From: Anaeramoeba ignava
Lineage: Eukaryota > Metamonada > Anaeramoebidae
Reading direction: 5' to 3'
Assembly: GCA_028826165.1 (NCBI GenBank)
Contig: JAPDFW010000080.1
Span: forward strand, 62,001 to 126,000
DNA: 64,000 bases
In this document: positions 21,001-33,900 of the stretch, piece by piece
How positions within the stretch are numbered: the first letter of the stretch is position 1
How the letters are laid out: every line of letters starts with the position of its first letter
The notes under the pieces: generated by a model
The model's database searches: none
Told to the model about the DNA's origin: nothing
The model's input: only the letters and a program-made list of their open reading frames with translations
Position numbers and translations under genes: made by a program

Positions 21001-24000
21001 CAATGCAACCAGAAAAAAGAAACGAATTACGTGTATTAACACACGAAACAAAAATAACAAGCAAAGAAATATCAGTATGTCCACAAACAAAACAAATAGC
21101 AACAATAAGAGGGGGAGATATTGTTGTGTGGAAAATATTCCAAGACATCCCAATCCTGATAAAAATGTACACTGTTCACACAGGAATGCAACTGGAACAT
21201 TTGTCGATTTTTGGGAGTCATTTAGCCTTTTCATCAGCAAACGAATTGCGAGTGATTTTAGTCGGGTTTTCAAGACCTAATGAAGATGAAGAAACAGAAA
21301 CACAATCAACACCTGGGTTTTGGTCTCCCAGAGAAAGTTATTCATTATACAACGCGGATGTTGATCTCGACGATCCGTCAATTATTTCCGAACAACAAAT
21401 GTGCCATCTCGGACGCGACTTGACACAAAACTTGGAGGAGTTTATTCTACTCGGTCCATTCAGAGATGTTTATCACGCTATTACCCCTGAATGCGATTCG
21501 GTCGAACTACTCTGCTCAGATTTTATCGATCCAATCATCGCCTCTTATTTAGTCTCTCAACAATCAAATACCCAAAAATGCTCCCAATTTAAACCCCCCT
21601 ATTTTTCAAGAATTCGCGCATCAAGTGCTTTTATTGTCCACAAAAATTTCGAATGCGAAGAGAACAAAATCATTAGCAATGTTCTTCTTGTTCCTGATTT
21701 CTCAGCCCTTAAAATGCCACGCTCTTGGCGTGATAGCGCTGAAACAAACCACGAAATCACATCGCAAATAAACACAAAACAAACCCCTAAAAAAGATACT
21801 TGGAAAAATAACACAAATTCTCATCCAAATAATTCATTCGAACAAAACTTATTTGAAGCAAAAAATTTTTTCGATAAGCAAAATACTCATTCTCATCCCG
21901 AATTGATTACAACAATTTTAGATGAAGATCTTGATATCGACCGACAAAGAAAACTCGAGATAATCCGATCTTCAGATGATTCTGGGTTGCGGTGTTTGGT
22001 CACATACGGACGCACAGGATTGCTGTTTGGATTAAAAACACCGCGGGAAATTGCAGAGTATGAATTTCACGCAGACCCATTGCTTGTAGCTGCAAGTATG
22101 TCGATGTTGTATGTATTTCTAGGGAACACACTTGAGATCTGGACACTTCCGCCATCGGATTTTTCATATAGTTTAGGAGCATCGCCAAGACTTCTTGGAA
22201 CCAAAAACTTCTTCGGAATCTTCTGCATTGCTCACTCTGCAGATCATTTGGTTCTTCTCACAAAACTTGCTGATTCCGACGATCTATCTTTTCGCTATGC
22301 TCCCCATTTACTTCTTTCCGATGTCCAGATGTCTATTCCAACTCGATCACTATCTATGGGCGCTGATATGCAATCACGACCCATCCGCATTTCCAAAAAG
22401 AAAGCGGACAAAAAAACGGTTGAAAAAAACCGTAAAAACACAACCAAAAATGTAAATCAAATCTCAGCCTCTTGGAATATTTATGTTCTTCACAAAACAA
22501 GCATCGCAATGCTTTATTCCGAGATCATGAAAGATGCTTATCCGCGAGACACATCCCAAATGGATCTGCGGCGCGCTGTTGACGGTCATCTTCTTCTCTC
22601 AGGATCTCTAACCGAATTATTGCGCGAAGATGATTTTCTTAATGATACATTGATAAGACAGCAAATGTTGACCCAAATGGGCGATTCCTTTATGAAAAGT
22701 AACTCAACAGTCACTTCGCTTTATCATCACAACCAACATCCTTTAATCGAAGAACAGAAAAAGTTCCAAGTAACAAAAGCAGTCAGTTTCCACGAGCAAT
22801 TCCTAACTGGGAGAACATCAAGCCCCAAAAATAACATTCCAATCGAAATTTCTGTTGTTGATGACAGCGATAACGAACTTTCTGCTGAATTGTTCAATTT
22901 TCTCAGCGACACAAAAATCAATCTTCTTGCTGAAGAAAGGATCATATCATACATCTCCTCTCTTCTCCGCAAGTCCTTTACTGTCTTGGCAAATCTCATG
23001 CTTTCAAGAAATCGTTTTGAAGACGCAGTCAATTTTTACTGTTTTTCAGATTGCCCTGTTCGCGAGGCAACTCGAGCCCTATTAAGCAACGAAGTCCCAC
23101 AAAATCTTCTTCCTCGTTATTTCCACACTGTTATATTTAGTCCAAATTTTTTCGGTGAATTCGATTCAGAAGACGAAGAAACAGGTAACTTGATCTTGAA
23201 AATATTCGCCAGACATTCTCCTGAAAATTTGCCTTCATTGATTCTCGGCGGTTGTTTACAGACCTTCAATCCTTCCAGCGCTATTCTTCTTCTCCGTAAA
23301 ACTCTCTCTTTGATTCCTTATTCTCGTCCTGATAAAAGAGCTCCTAATTTAATTGCTCAATGCTTACTTCTTTTGGGAACTGGTGATCTTCCTAGTGCCG
23401 CTCTTTTATTTCGTTCTATAGATCCCTTCTTTCTTATCCATTTTTGTATATCTAATCCTAGAATTTTATATCCTTATAGATCTATTTTTAAGGAAGTTGA
23501 AGATCCTATTTTGATTGAAGTTCAAAATCATCTTAAGCATGTTAAAAGGATGAAAAGAAGGAAGCAAAAAAATAAGAAAAAGAATCAAACAAATCAAAAT
23601 CAAAATCAAAAAAATAAGAATCAAAAAAATCCGAAAAAGAATCAAACAAATCAAAATCAAAATAAAAATCAAAAAAAGAACCAAACAAATAAAAATCCAA
23701 AAAAGAATCAAACAAACAAAGAAAACAAAGAAAACAAAGAAAATCAAAACAAAGAAAACAAAGGAAACAAAAAAAACAAAGAAAACAAAGAAAACAAAGA
23801 AAATCAAAACAAAGAAAACAAAGAAAACAAAAAAAACAAAAAAAATCAAAACAAAGAAAATCAAAACAAAAAAAACAAAGAAAATCAAAACAAAAAAAAT
23901 AAAGAAAATCAAAACAAAGAAAACAAAGAAAATCAAAACAAAATCAACAAAGATCCTGACAACTATTCTCAAACTATTTCTGATTATTGGGAAAATAGTT

Positions 24001-25427
24001 CAACTACAGAATCTAGAGATGGTTCTCTTTCTCTTGATGATTCTTTTGCAAATCTTCCTTCTATTGGAAGAATTTTACGTACAATTTTACCTTCTTATTT
24101 AGTTCAAATTTTAATTAATTTATATGATCAAATTTCTGTAGAAAAGGCTCTTTTATTACTTGATGCAAGTGAAAAGATACCAGAAATGTTATTAGGAATT
24201 AATTCAATGGATTTCAAAAATCAAAATCAAAATCAAAATCAAAATCAAAATCAAAATCAAAATCAAAATCAAAATCAAAATCAAAATCAAAATGAAAATA
24301 ATCAAAATCAAATTGAAAATCAAATTGAAAATCAAAATCAAAATCAAATTGAAAATCAAAATGAAAATCAAATTGAAAATGAAAATTTAAATCAAAATGA
24401 AAATCAAAATGAAAATGAAAATCAAAATCAAAATCAAAATCAAAATCAAAATGAAAATTCAGAAAAAAATTCCATTTTTGATTCTTCAGAACAAAATATA
24501 TTAACCCAAAATTATTTGGAAGGTTTAATATTTAATGTTCTTCTCAAAATTAAACACCAAAAAACTCATAATCTTCTTCAAAATGATCTTGAAAATGCAG
24601 CACTTATTCTATTAGAATTTTACTTAGATCAAATTCAAGAATCCCTTCAAAATTCAGAAAACTTTTTCCCAATTCTAAATTTTGATGAAATTTTTCAAGA
24701 AATTGAACCATTAGAAAAATGGATTCAAATATCAAACAATCAAAATTTGAATATAAATAAAGAAGAAAAAGAAGAAAAAGAAGAAAATAAACAAAAATAT
24801 ATTTTCTCTTTAATTCTTAGAATGCAAACAATTTTAAGTCAGTTTCAATTTACAAAAAATTTCGCAGAACAAATTATCACAAAAATTAATGAAACAAAAA
24901 AATTTCCAGGAAAAGAAACACTTCAATTATTATGTTTACCTCAAGCAGAAAGACTTGACGAAGCAATTTCTTTAATTTTATCAACATCTCCAAATTTAAT
25001 TAAACGTTATTTCGTTTATTTATCAAATAAAAATTTTGATTGGCAAATTCTTCTTGAATCACTTTGTTTATCAATTAAAAATCTCAAAATTGATTCAAAA
25101 TCAAATCAAAATGAAAATCAAAATGAAAATCAAAATCAAAATGAAAATCAAAATGAAAATCAAAATCATAATGAAAATCAAAATCAAAATCAAAATCAAA
25201 ATCAACTTGAATTCTTAAAATTAGTTCATCATCAATTTATTAAGATTGTGGAATATCTTCTTTCTATTTTTTCTCATCAAAAATTTTTGGAAATTATTCC
25301 TCCTTCTGGAAATGTTTTCTTTTTCTTACCTTTTATTAATCGAGCTTTTGTTCGTGAATTTTCTAATGAAGTTAATAATACAATTATTAAAGAAACTCAA
25401 TTTATGGAAAAAATTCGAAAATTGTAA
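18083..25427 (+). CDS. HPS3: HPS3-like subunit of the BLOC-2 complex (2 exons)
   Basis: Spliced 1594 aa from exons 18083-18288 and 20849-25427 (CTA|GTTTGT to TTTAAAG, phase 2). Animal HPS3 is a BLOC-2 subunit that directs cargo to lysosome-related organelles. Matches with HPS3 run in order: GSFSTVGPVISL then VLAIEEQSLNSFNIR across the junction (animal form A-F-S-T-L-G then V-A-I-E-E), the N-terminal propeller, SWNIYVLHKTSIAMLYSEI in the middle, a helical C-terminal half, and PPSGNVFFFLPFINRA near the end. Length exceeds the ~1000-aa animal protein because of Lys/Asn/Gln/Glu insertions at about residues 973-1102, 1190-1275 and 1483-1522. Composition changes sharply near 23500: GC-richer before, AT-rich after. 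The 3' end converges on the Munc13-like gene 172 bp away. The orthologue call rests on several collinear blocks, not one motif. Confidence 0.82.
18289..20848. repeat. HPS3 intron: 2.5-kb 12-bp satellite, motif TTCAATATTATA
   Basis: The 2560-bp intron is tandem TTCAATATTATA with variants carrying TTTAATATTATA, TTCAAAATTATA, TTCAATATTACA and TCCAAAATTATA. The 12-bp phase is occasionally reset by short indels. Outside the splice-proximal ~60 bp nothing else is present. Confidence 0.92.
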
Positions 25428-25599
25428 TTTAAAAACCATAAAAAATTAATATCAACAAAAAGAGTTTTTTCAATTTTTTTTTTGATAGTTTTAGTTATTC
25501 TTTTTTTGAAATAAAGATTTTAATTTTAATTTTAATTTTAATTTTAATTTTAATTTTAATTTTAATTTTCATAAATGAATTTTAATTCCAATTTAATTT

Positions 25600-28500
25600 T
25601 CACTTCTTTTTTGCTAAATAATTTGATGCAATTTTATCTTTATAATAAGCTCTTAATCGAAGAATTCGAAATGAAAAATTTGCAGTTGACATTTCTTCTA
25701 CTTTTTCTTCAACATTTTGAGATTGAGCAATTCTGAGAAATTGAGGAGAATCAGATTTAGAAATTTCAAAAATTTCAATTAAATTCTGAGTTTTATTCTG
25801 AAACAAACTAACAAATAGATCAAAAACAGCACGATTTTTATCAATCTTATTTTTAGCTAAACCATCACCATCTGCATAAAAAAAATCATCAATAATTGCG
25901 ACCATTTTTTGCACAATTAAAATATCTGAAGGTTGATGTGAAAACTTGATTTTTTTTGAATCTGGAGATTCTTTCAAATCACAACTAAATGGAAGAACTG
26001 CGTTAATTATTGAATTTATAACGCATTTGTGGATCATTTGAATGAGAACCAAAAACACTGAATAGTATAAATTATCCATTAAAACCGCAAGTTGTTTATC
26101 AAGATACAGAAGCAATTCTGCAAGAATATCATTCAAATAATCTTCATCAGTTTCTTTATTTTCTTCTTTTCCTTTATTTTTTTCTTCTTTTCCTTTCTTT
26201 CCTTTTAGTTTTGGCAAAATGCTAAAAATACTTGTTGATTGATTTTGATTCTGATTTGGATGCTGTTTTAAATAATGCTTTTCAAATACTAAATTGATTC
26301 CAACTTGAATTTCTGCTTCAATTGCGATTTTGATTTTGGTTACAAGATCGGATAATTTTTTCTTCATATCCTGAATATGTTTTGAAAGAGAAATATCAAA
26401 TTGATTCATTTGATTTGAATCTCTTGGCGGATCTTGTTCAAGTTCATCAATTTTTTCTTCGATTTTTTGGTAAAACTCATTCAAATAAATACGTGCTTTT
26501 TCAATATTATTCACAAGAATGCAAAGTTTTTCTGTCAAACTAAATGTTTTTCTTGTTTTGGAAACAACTTTTTCAAATTTATTTTCTTTTTGTGCTTCAG
26601 TTATACTTAATTGACTCTCCACTTTCTTGAAATTTTCTTCTGCATAAAATTGGATAAGCTCAGAAATGTTTTCTGTAAATATTGTAAGGATGCTAAAAAA
26701 ATTACTTTCTTTCCATTTCAAGCCTTCCAAAAATTCTAGAGATTGATAAATTGCACTACAATAAAGAAGAAACAAAATTGAAAAGTAAATTGTTTAATTT
26801 GTTTAATTTTTTTGTTTAATTAATTTGTTTAATTTCTTTGTTTAATTTTTGTTTAATTTTTGTTTAATTTAATTTTGTTTTGTTAATTAATTTGTTTAAT
26901 TTCTTTGTTTAATTTAATTGTTTAATTTATTTGTTTAATTTGTTTAATTTAATTGTTTAATTTAATTGTTTAATTTAATTGTTTAATTGTTGTTTAATTT
27001 TTGTTTAATTTAATTGTTTAATTTATTTGCTTAATTTAATTGTTTAATTTATTTGTTTAATTTTTGTTAATTTATTTGTTTAATTTGTTTAATTTGTTTA
27101 ATTTAATTGTTTTGTTTAATTTCTTTGCTTTACGTGAAAACATCAACAATAGAAACACTGTGTGGATTTTCTGCTGTTATTTTCTCTAAAGGATCCATTT
27201 TCACTGTTCTTTTAATCCATTCAATTAATTTCTCTTTTGATTCCGAAATCCATAATTTAACTGAATCGAAAAATAATTCTGCTACTGGAATGGGTTTAAG
27301 TTTCGGTTCTCCAATATCAAGAAGGGAAATTGCTTCATTCAAATCTCGTAATTTTGCATATAGCTCAAAAACAACCAAAAGATTAGTTCGTTTTGATTCA
27401 AGTGCCTTTTTGATTTTGGGAATAATTAGATTGAGATAATTTTCAGCAAAAATTCGAATTAATGGAAACTTTGCTGGAAAAATTTCTCCTTTCGGGAAAT
27501 AAGTATCTAAAAATGCAAGATCTCTTATCATTAACGAAACACAGTGAACCATTTTCGCGACTCGATTTGTGGCTGTTTGCGATACTTTTCTTTTTCTTTT
27601 CATTTTTATGCTTTGTTTTTGATTTTGGTTTTGTTTTTGCTTTATATTTTGCTTTTGCTTTATATTTTGTTTTTCATTTTGTTTTTGTTTTATATTTTGC
27701 TTTTGATTATTCTCTTTTGATGTGTTGTAAATATTTTCAATGTTGTCGACACTTTGTTGAATAATTTCATCGTCTTTAATTGAAATATGCTCAAAATCCA
27801 TTAAATTTGAATCCAAAATTCCTTTTATATTATCTTTTGTTTTTTCCAAAATTTCCTTTGTTTCTTCTTTTATATCTTCCTTTAATTTTTCTTTCGGTTT
27901 CTCGTTTAATTTTTCTTTTGATTCCTGTTGTGGTTTTGGTGAATAACTTGCTATAATAACTTGGAAATTATATAAAACCCCTTTTGAAATGATCTTTTCG
28001 AGATGTGAAATGTAATTTTTCTTCTCATCTTTTTTCGTCAATTCCCAAATAATTTCATAAACTTTCATGATGAGTTGCAAATGATGTTCAGGTTGATTTT
28101 TGGGATAAAATTGAGAGAAATGTGTAACAATTAACTTCAAATCTTTCTTAAAAGTCTTCAAAATTGATATGAAATATTCCTTTTCATTTTTTCGGAACTT
28201 TAACATATGCTTTCCTTTATAGATTTGAATCAAAAACCCAAGTAAATGAAACACCTCTCTTTTGATTTGTTCATGAATATTGAAATTTTCCACAAGAAAG
28301 TGGAAATAAACTAAATAAAAAAACGGTTCTTCAATTTGGTATTGGAAGCAATAATCAAAAATGAATTTTTGTAATTCTGGAGAAATGAATAGTAAGATAT
28401 TTGATGGAATATTAGGATATAAACAAGAAGCATCTGATTTATATTTCATGTCCATCGAAATCTGGTGTTCTTGATTAGAAAAATATTCAATTTCAATTTG

Positions 28501-30845
28501 ATTTTGATTTTGATTTTGATTTAAATTTAAATCTAAATTTTCCTTCCCTTTTTCTTCTTTTGGTTGATTATCTTCATTTTTGCCTTTTGGCTCAATTGAA
28601 TCATCTTCGTGTTTGTAATGCAGAAAAAAATGATTTGATGAATAAATGAAGAACTTCAAAAACATTTTGAAATATTCATGATAATTTGGGAATGTGAAGT
28701 GAACATTTTCAAATATAATTTCATATTCTTTCTCTTTCTTTACAATTCTTGGCATTCTAATATCAGATATTTTCTGTTTAAATGTGATTTGAACTCTTAG
28801 CCTAAGTTCTCCAGACACTTTATCATTTGGTTTTGAACTACGCTTTTGAAGGGGATACCATTCTGGAATTGATTGTTTATCCATAAATGATCTTATTCCC
28901 AAATTGATTTCTCCTAAAAATGGAGATTTATCAGATTTTAAATGCCCGATTTTTGATAATAAATTCGATGATTTTTCATCTCTAATTGTTAATCTATTTC
29001 AAAACAAAGAATTTTGATTTTGATTTTGATTTTGATTTTTTTAAAAAAAATATATATATTAATTTCTAACTTTGCAACAGCATCAAGATCAAATAAAACA
29101 AAGTTAAAAACTTCAGGCGGATCCCATTTGGGAGCTAGACTCCCAGAACTTGTTGTTGTTTTTCCTTCCCAAGTTTCATATTCAATTTGGCAAAAAGGAT
29201 TAACTGAAGTTTTTGGATCATTGCAAATTAAATTTCTGGCTTCGTAAATAATAATACTTAGATTCCCAATAGGAACTTTTTCCTTTTTGGATTTGTGAGA
29301 CAAAGTTTTTACGCCTTCGTTTTTGATTTCAAGGAAATTTCGCACAAGTAGATCTGAATAATCAATTATTTTTGTTTTTTTTTGGATCCAATTATTATAT
29401 TCGCTTTCATTTTCGAATTGATTTTTAGAATAAAAAGGATGTTCTTTTAAATAGAATTTTTGTTGTTCAAGAAAAAATAAAGAATTCTATTTGAAAGAAA
29501 AAAAGAAGAATGAAAATTGATTTTTGTTTTGAATATTTCAATATAATTTTAAGTTGCCATTTTTACTTCAGGTTCTCTATTAAGCATATATTCTTCAATA
29601 ATTCTTTGATGAATTTTTGGAATAATTCCTAAAGCGCTTTGAAATAATTTCACCAATTTTTGGATTTCAATGATAATTTCTTTACTTGCCATTTGGATAA
29701 CCTTTTTGATCAAAGTAAAACGGAAAATATAAAAAGAAGGGAAAATTAGATCCAAACAAAAAAAAAAGCAATTGAATTTCAATTTAAATAAATACACCAT
29801 CAAACTGGTTCATAAAAAATTCTTCAAAATTTAGCCATTTAACTGTTTGAACTTTTTGTAAATTTTCTTTCAAAATTTGGAGAAAAGAATCTCTTAATTG
29901 AATGAAAGTCACTTTTTGATGATTTTCAATTTTCTTTCGGACATCATTTATAAATTTGGATTTAAAAGTTTTCAAAGAATGAAAAAAAGCGAGATTATTC
30001 TTTTGTTGAAGAGAAGTTTTCTTCATTTCTGCAATTAGGGATTTAAGGTTGTGTTCAATTTGAGTAATTTTTTTCAAGGTGATTTGTTGTTCTCCATTTG
30101 GAAAAATAACTCCATCTAAAGCTTCATAATAATATTGATAATTTGGATCAAATTTAACTTCGATTTTATGCTTTTCTTCGTTTTCCGTGTTTTTTATATT
30201 CTCGTTTTTATCCTTTTTCTCAAGTCTTCTTAACGGAAAAAGCAAACAATTTATTAAAGATGAATAAATTTGAAGATTTTCTTCTTTGATCCCAATGTTT
30301 TTGACTTCTTCTTGAAGGTTTTTCAGTCTTTCTTCTTCTTTTTTTTGAATATCAAAATCTATTTTTTCATATTTTTCATCTTCATCTTTTTTTTCTTGTT
30401 CAGAATTTTCATTTTCACTTTCATTTTCATTTTCATCTTGTTTTAGTTGTTTTGAATGTTTTTCTTGATTTTTGATTTGATTTTCATCTTGAGGTTGTTT
30501 ATCATAAAGTGAAATAATAAATCCAAGACCTGAATTAATAGTATCTTTAATTCCAATTTTCTTTTAATTTAATAAATTTAATTTTAATTTTTAATTTTAA
30601 TTTTTAATTTTTAATTAAAATTATAATTTAATAAATGAATTATAAATTATAATTAATTTTGTTTTTTTTTTTACTTCTGTAATTTGATCAGGTAAAACCA
30701 TTTGTGTTGTTGCTTTCAAAAAACCTGTAAAATAATTTGTAATGTCTTTTCCAACTTGATTTTTTTTATCTTTTTCATCTCTTACAGTTGCAACTTTTTT
30801 TGATCCTAAAATATTCCAATTCCTTTGTGATTTTGTGTGTTGCAT
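25600..30845 (-). CDS. Munc13/UNC13-like C2-MUN protein (6 exons)
   Basis: Spliced 1500 aa from exons 30845-30675, 30560-29796, 29701-29567, 29486-29071, 28993-27134 and 26755-25600, all GT-AG and in frame. A C2 domain lies at about residues 425-545 (GNLSIIIYEARNL, then VNPFCQIEYE, W-x-G-K-T and WDPPEVFNFVLFD). It is completed across exon 5 by GEINLGIRSFMDK and EWYPLQKR. A MUN region follows, with the MHD1-type block LCILVNNIEKARIYLNEF and the MHD2-type block FFYADGDGLAKNKIDKNR plus a TQNLIEIF helix. Family knowledge: Munc13s tether vesicles and open syntaxin for SNARE assembly. The layout is closest to Munc13-4/BAIAP3, but I see only one C2 domain and none after MHD2. A Lys/Gln/Asn insertion interrupts the MUN region near 27600-27720. 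The N-terminal ~350 residues are coiled-coil-like and unassigned. Confidence 0.82.
26756..27133. repeat. Munc13-like intron 5: TTTAATTTG/TTTAATTG array
   Basis: A 378-bp intron composed on the plus strand of TTTGTTTAATT, TTTAATTG and related words with a loose 8-11 bp spacing. There is nothing else besides the splice sites (TTCAC|GTAAAG and TTTATTGTAG). Confidence 0.8.
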
Positions 30846-30967
30846 TGTTAGAAAAAAAAAATAAAATAAATTTGAAAGAAAATAAATGAAAAAAGGAGAA
30901 AAAAAATGAAAAAAAAAAAATGAAAAAAAAATTCTTTTCATTTTTCTTTTTTTTAATTGAAATAAAA

Positions 30968-33900
30968 ATGGATTTATCAAAAAATGATTCTTTTCTTCTT
31001 GAATGGCTTGAAAAGAAATTTAATGAACCAACTTCTTCTGTTTGTTTTATAAAAAATTAAAATTAAAATTAAAATTAAAATTAAAAACAATAAAAAATAG
31101 TTTTCTTTTTTGATTTGCCAGATTATTAAATCACTTAATATTTCTTTGGATATATCAAGTGTTTATCGAAAAGTTGAAGAATCTCAAAGAGCTGAAGCAC
31201 TTATAAATTCTATTAGTTCTCAAATTTCTGATGATTTATTACTTACAAAACAAGATATTATTGAAGTAAAACTTTTAAACTTTTAAATTAATTTTTAAAT
31301 TAATTCTAAACAATTTTACTTTTAAATTAATTCTAAACAAATTTACTTTTAACTTAATTCTAAACAAATTTACTTTTAAACTTTTAAATTAATTCTAAAC
31401 AAATTTACTTTTAAACTTTTAAATTAATTCTAAACAAATTTACTTTTAAACTTTTAAACAAATTTACTTTTAAATTAATTATAAACAAATTTACTTTTAA
31501 ACTTTTAAATTAATTATAAACAAATTTACTTTTAACTTAATTATAAACAAATTTACTTTTAACTTTTAACTTAATTATAAACAAATTTACTTTTAAATTA
31601 ATTCTAAACAAATTTACTTTTAAACTTTTAAATTAATTATAAACAAATTTACTTTTAAACTTTTAAATTAATTATAAACAATTTTACTTTTAAACTTTTA
31701 AATTAATTCTAAACAATTTTACTTTTAAATTAATTATAAACAAATTTACTTTTAAATTTTTAACTTAATTCTAAACAAATTTACTTTTAAATTAATTCTA
31801 AACAAATTTACTTTTAACTTTTAACTTAATTCTAAACAAATTTACTTTTAAACTTTTAAATTAATTATAAACAAATTTACTTTTAAACTTTTAAATTAAT
31901 TCTAAACAAATTTACTTTTAAACTTTTAAATTAATTCTAAACAAATTTACTTTTAAACTTTTAAATTAATTCTAAACAATTTTACTTTTAAACTTTTAAA
32001 TTAATTCTAAACAATTTTACTTTTAAATTAATTCTAAACAAATTTACTTTTAAATTAATTCTAAACAATTTTACTTTTAAATTAATTCTAAACAAATTTA
32101 CTTTTAAACTTTTAAATTAATTATAAACAAATTTACTTTTAAACTTTTAAATTAATTATAAACAAATTTACTTTTAACTTTTAACTTAATTCTAAACAAA
32201 TTTACTTTTAAACTTTTAAATTAATTATAAACAAATTTACTTTTAAACTTTTAAATTAATTCTAAACAAATTTACTTTTAAACTTTTAAATTAATTCTAA
32301 ACAATTTTACTTTTAAACTTTTAACTTATTTATAAACAAATTTACTTTTAAATTTCTAAATTAATTCTAAACAATTTTACTTTTAAATTTTTAACTTAAT
32401 TCTAAACAAATTTACTTTTAAACTTTTAACTTAATTCTAAACAAATTTACTTTTAAATTAATTATGAACAAATTTACTTTTAAACTTTTAACTTAATTCT
32501 AAACAATTTTACTTTTAAATTTTTAACTTAATTCTAAACAAATTTACTTTTAAACTTTTAACTTAATTCTAAACAAATTTACTTTAAACTTAATTATAAA
32601 CAAATTTACTTTTAAAATTTTAAATCAATTCAAATTCAAATTCAAATTCAAATTCAAATCAATTCAAATTCAAATCCAAATTCAAATTCAAATTCAAATT
32701 CAAATCCAAATTCAAATCAATTCAAATTCAAATCCAAATTCAAATCAATTCAAATTCAAATTCAAAATTAATCCAAAATTTTTTTAAATTATTTTTAAAT
32801 TATTTTTAAATTATTTTTAAATTATTTTTAAATTATGAAAAAATTAAAAGAAAAATAAATTCAATTTAATTGCTGCAATCTATCAATTATTTCAACTTAA
32901 AAATACTGATCCAGATTCAACTATCCAAAAAATATCAAATCAATCAAACAAAAAAGAACAAGTATCAGAAGATATCCAAAAATTTATTGATAGAATTAAA
33001 AACCAAAAATCAAGTTTATCACTCAAAAAAAAACTTTCAGAAAATGAAACACTTCAAGATAAAATAGCAGATATTGAAGTTGCAAAAGATGAAGAAAAAC
33101 TTAAAATGATGGAAAAATTACGAGAATATGAAACTCTTTGTATTCAAAACAAAAAAAAAGCAACAAGATCAAAAATCAAAATTCAAAAAACTACAACAAA
33201 AAATAAAATTAAAAAAATTACACAATCAAAAGAACAAGAAAAGAAAAAACTTTTGGATAAACTTTCTGAACTTCAAACTTTAAGCAATTTCGTTCGTTCA
33301 GAAGTAGACCAAATCCACAATGACCAAGTCAAAGATATTGATGAATTTGATGAAAAAACATACTCAAAGAAAAAAAATAATGAACTAAAAAATTCACTTA
33401 AAGATATCGAAAAGGAATTGAGCCAAAATCAATTAAAATTTCAACAACAAAATGAAGAACAACAAAATGATGAACAACAAAATGATGAACAAATTGATGC
33501 AAATATTTCTCAAGAAAAAAACACATTAATAAATCCTTATCCAACTAAAAAATCCCAATTGCATTCAGAAAGAATTATCAGATCTAAACATTACCATTCA
33601 TTATTGGTCGCAATTCTGAATTTGGTCGAAAATCTAACACAAGAAAACGAAAAAAATCAAATAGGAATTAAAAACTTACTCGTTCTTTACAAGAAAAATA
33701 AAGAAAAATATTCCCAGATGAAAAAATCTCTTTTAGAAACTGAACAAAAAGCAAAAGATTTTGTTGTTTTCAGAAAAATGATTCTTGAAAATCTTGTGTC
33801 TGTTAGTTTTGGTATTGACCTGGAAGATCCAAACAAAACTTCATCTCAATTTGGAGTTCTTAAAGAAGAGGTTGTTCAAGAAAACTCAAAAACACCCATT

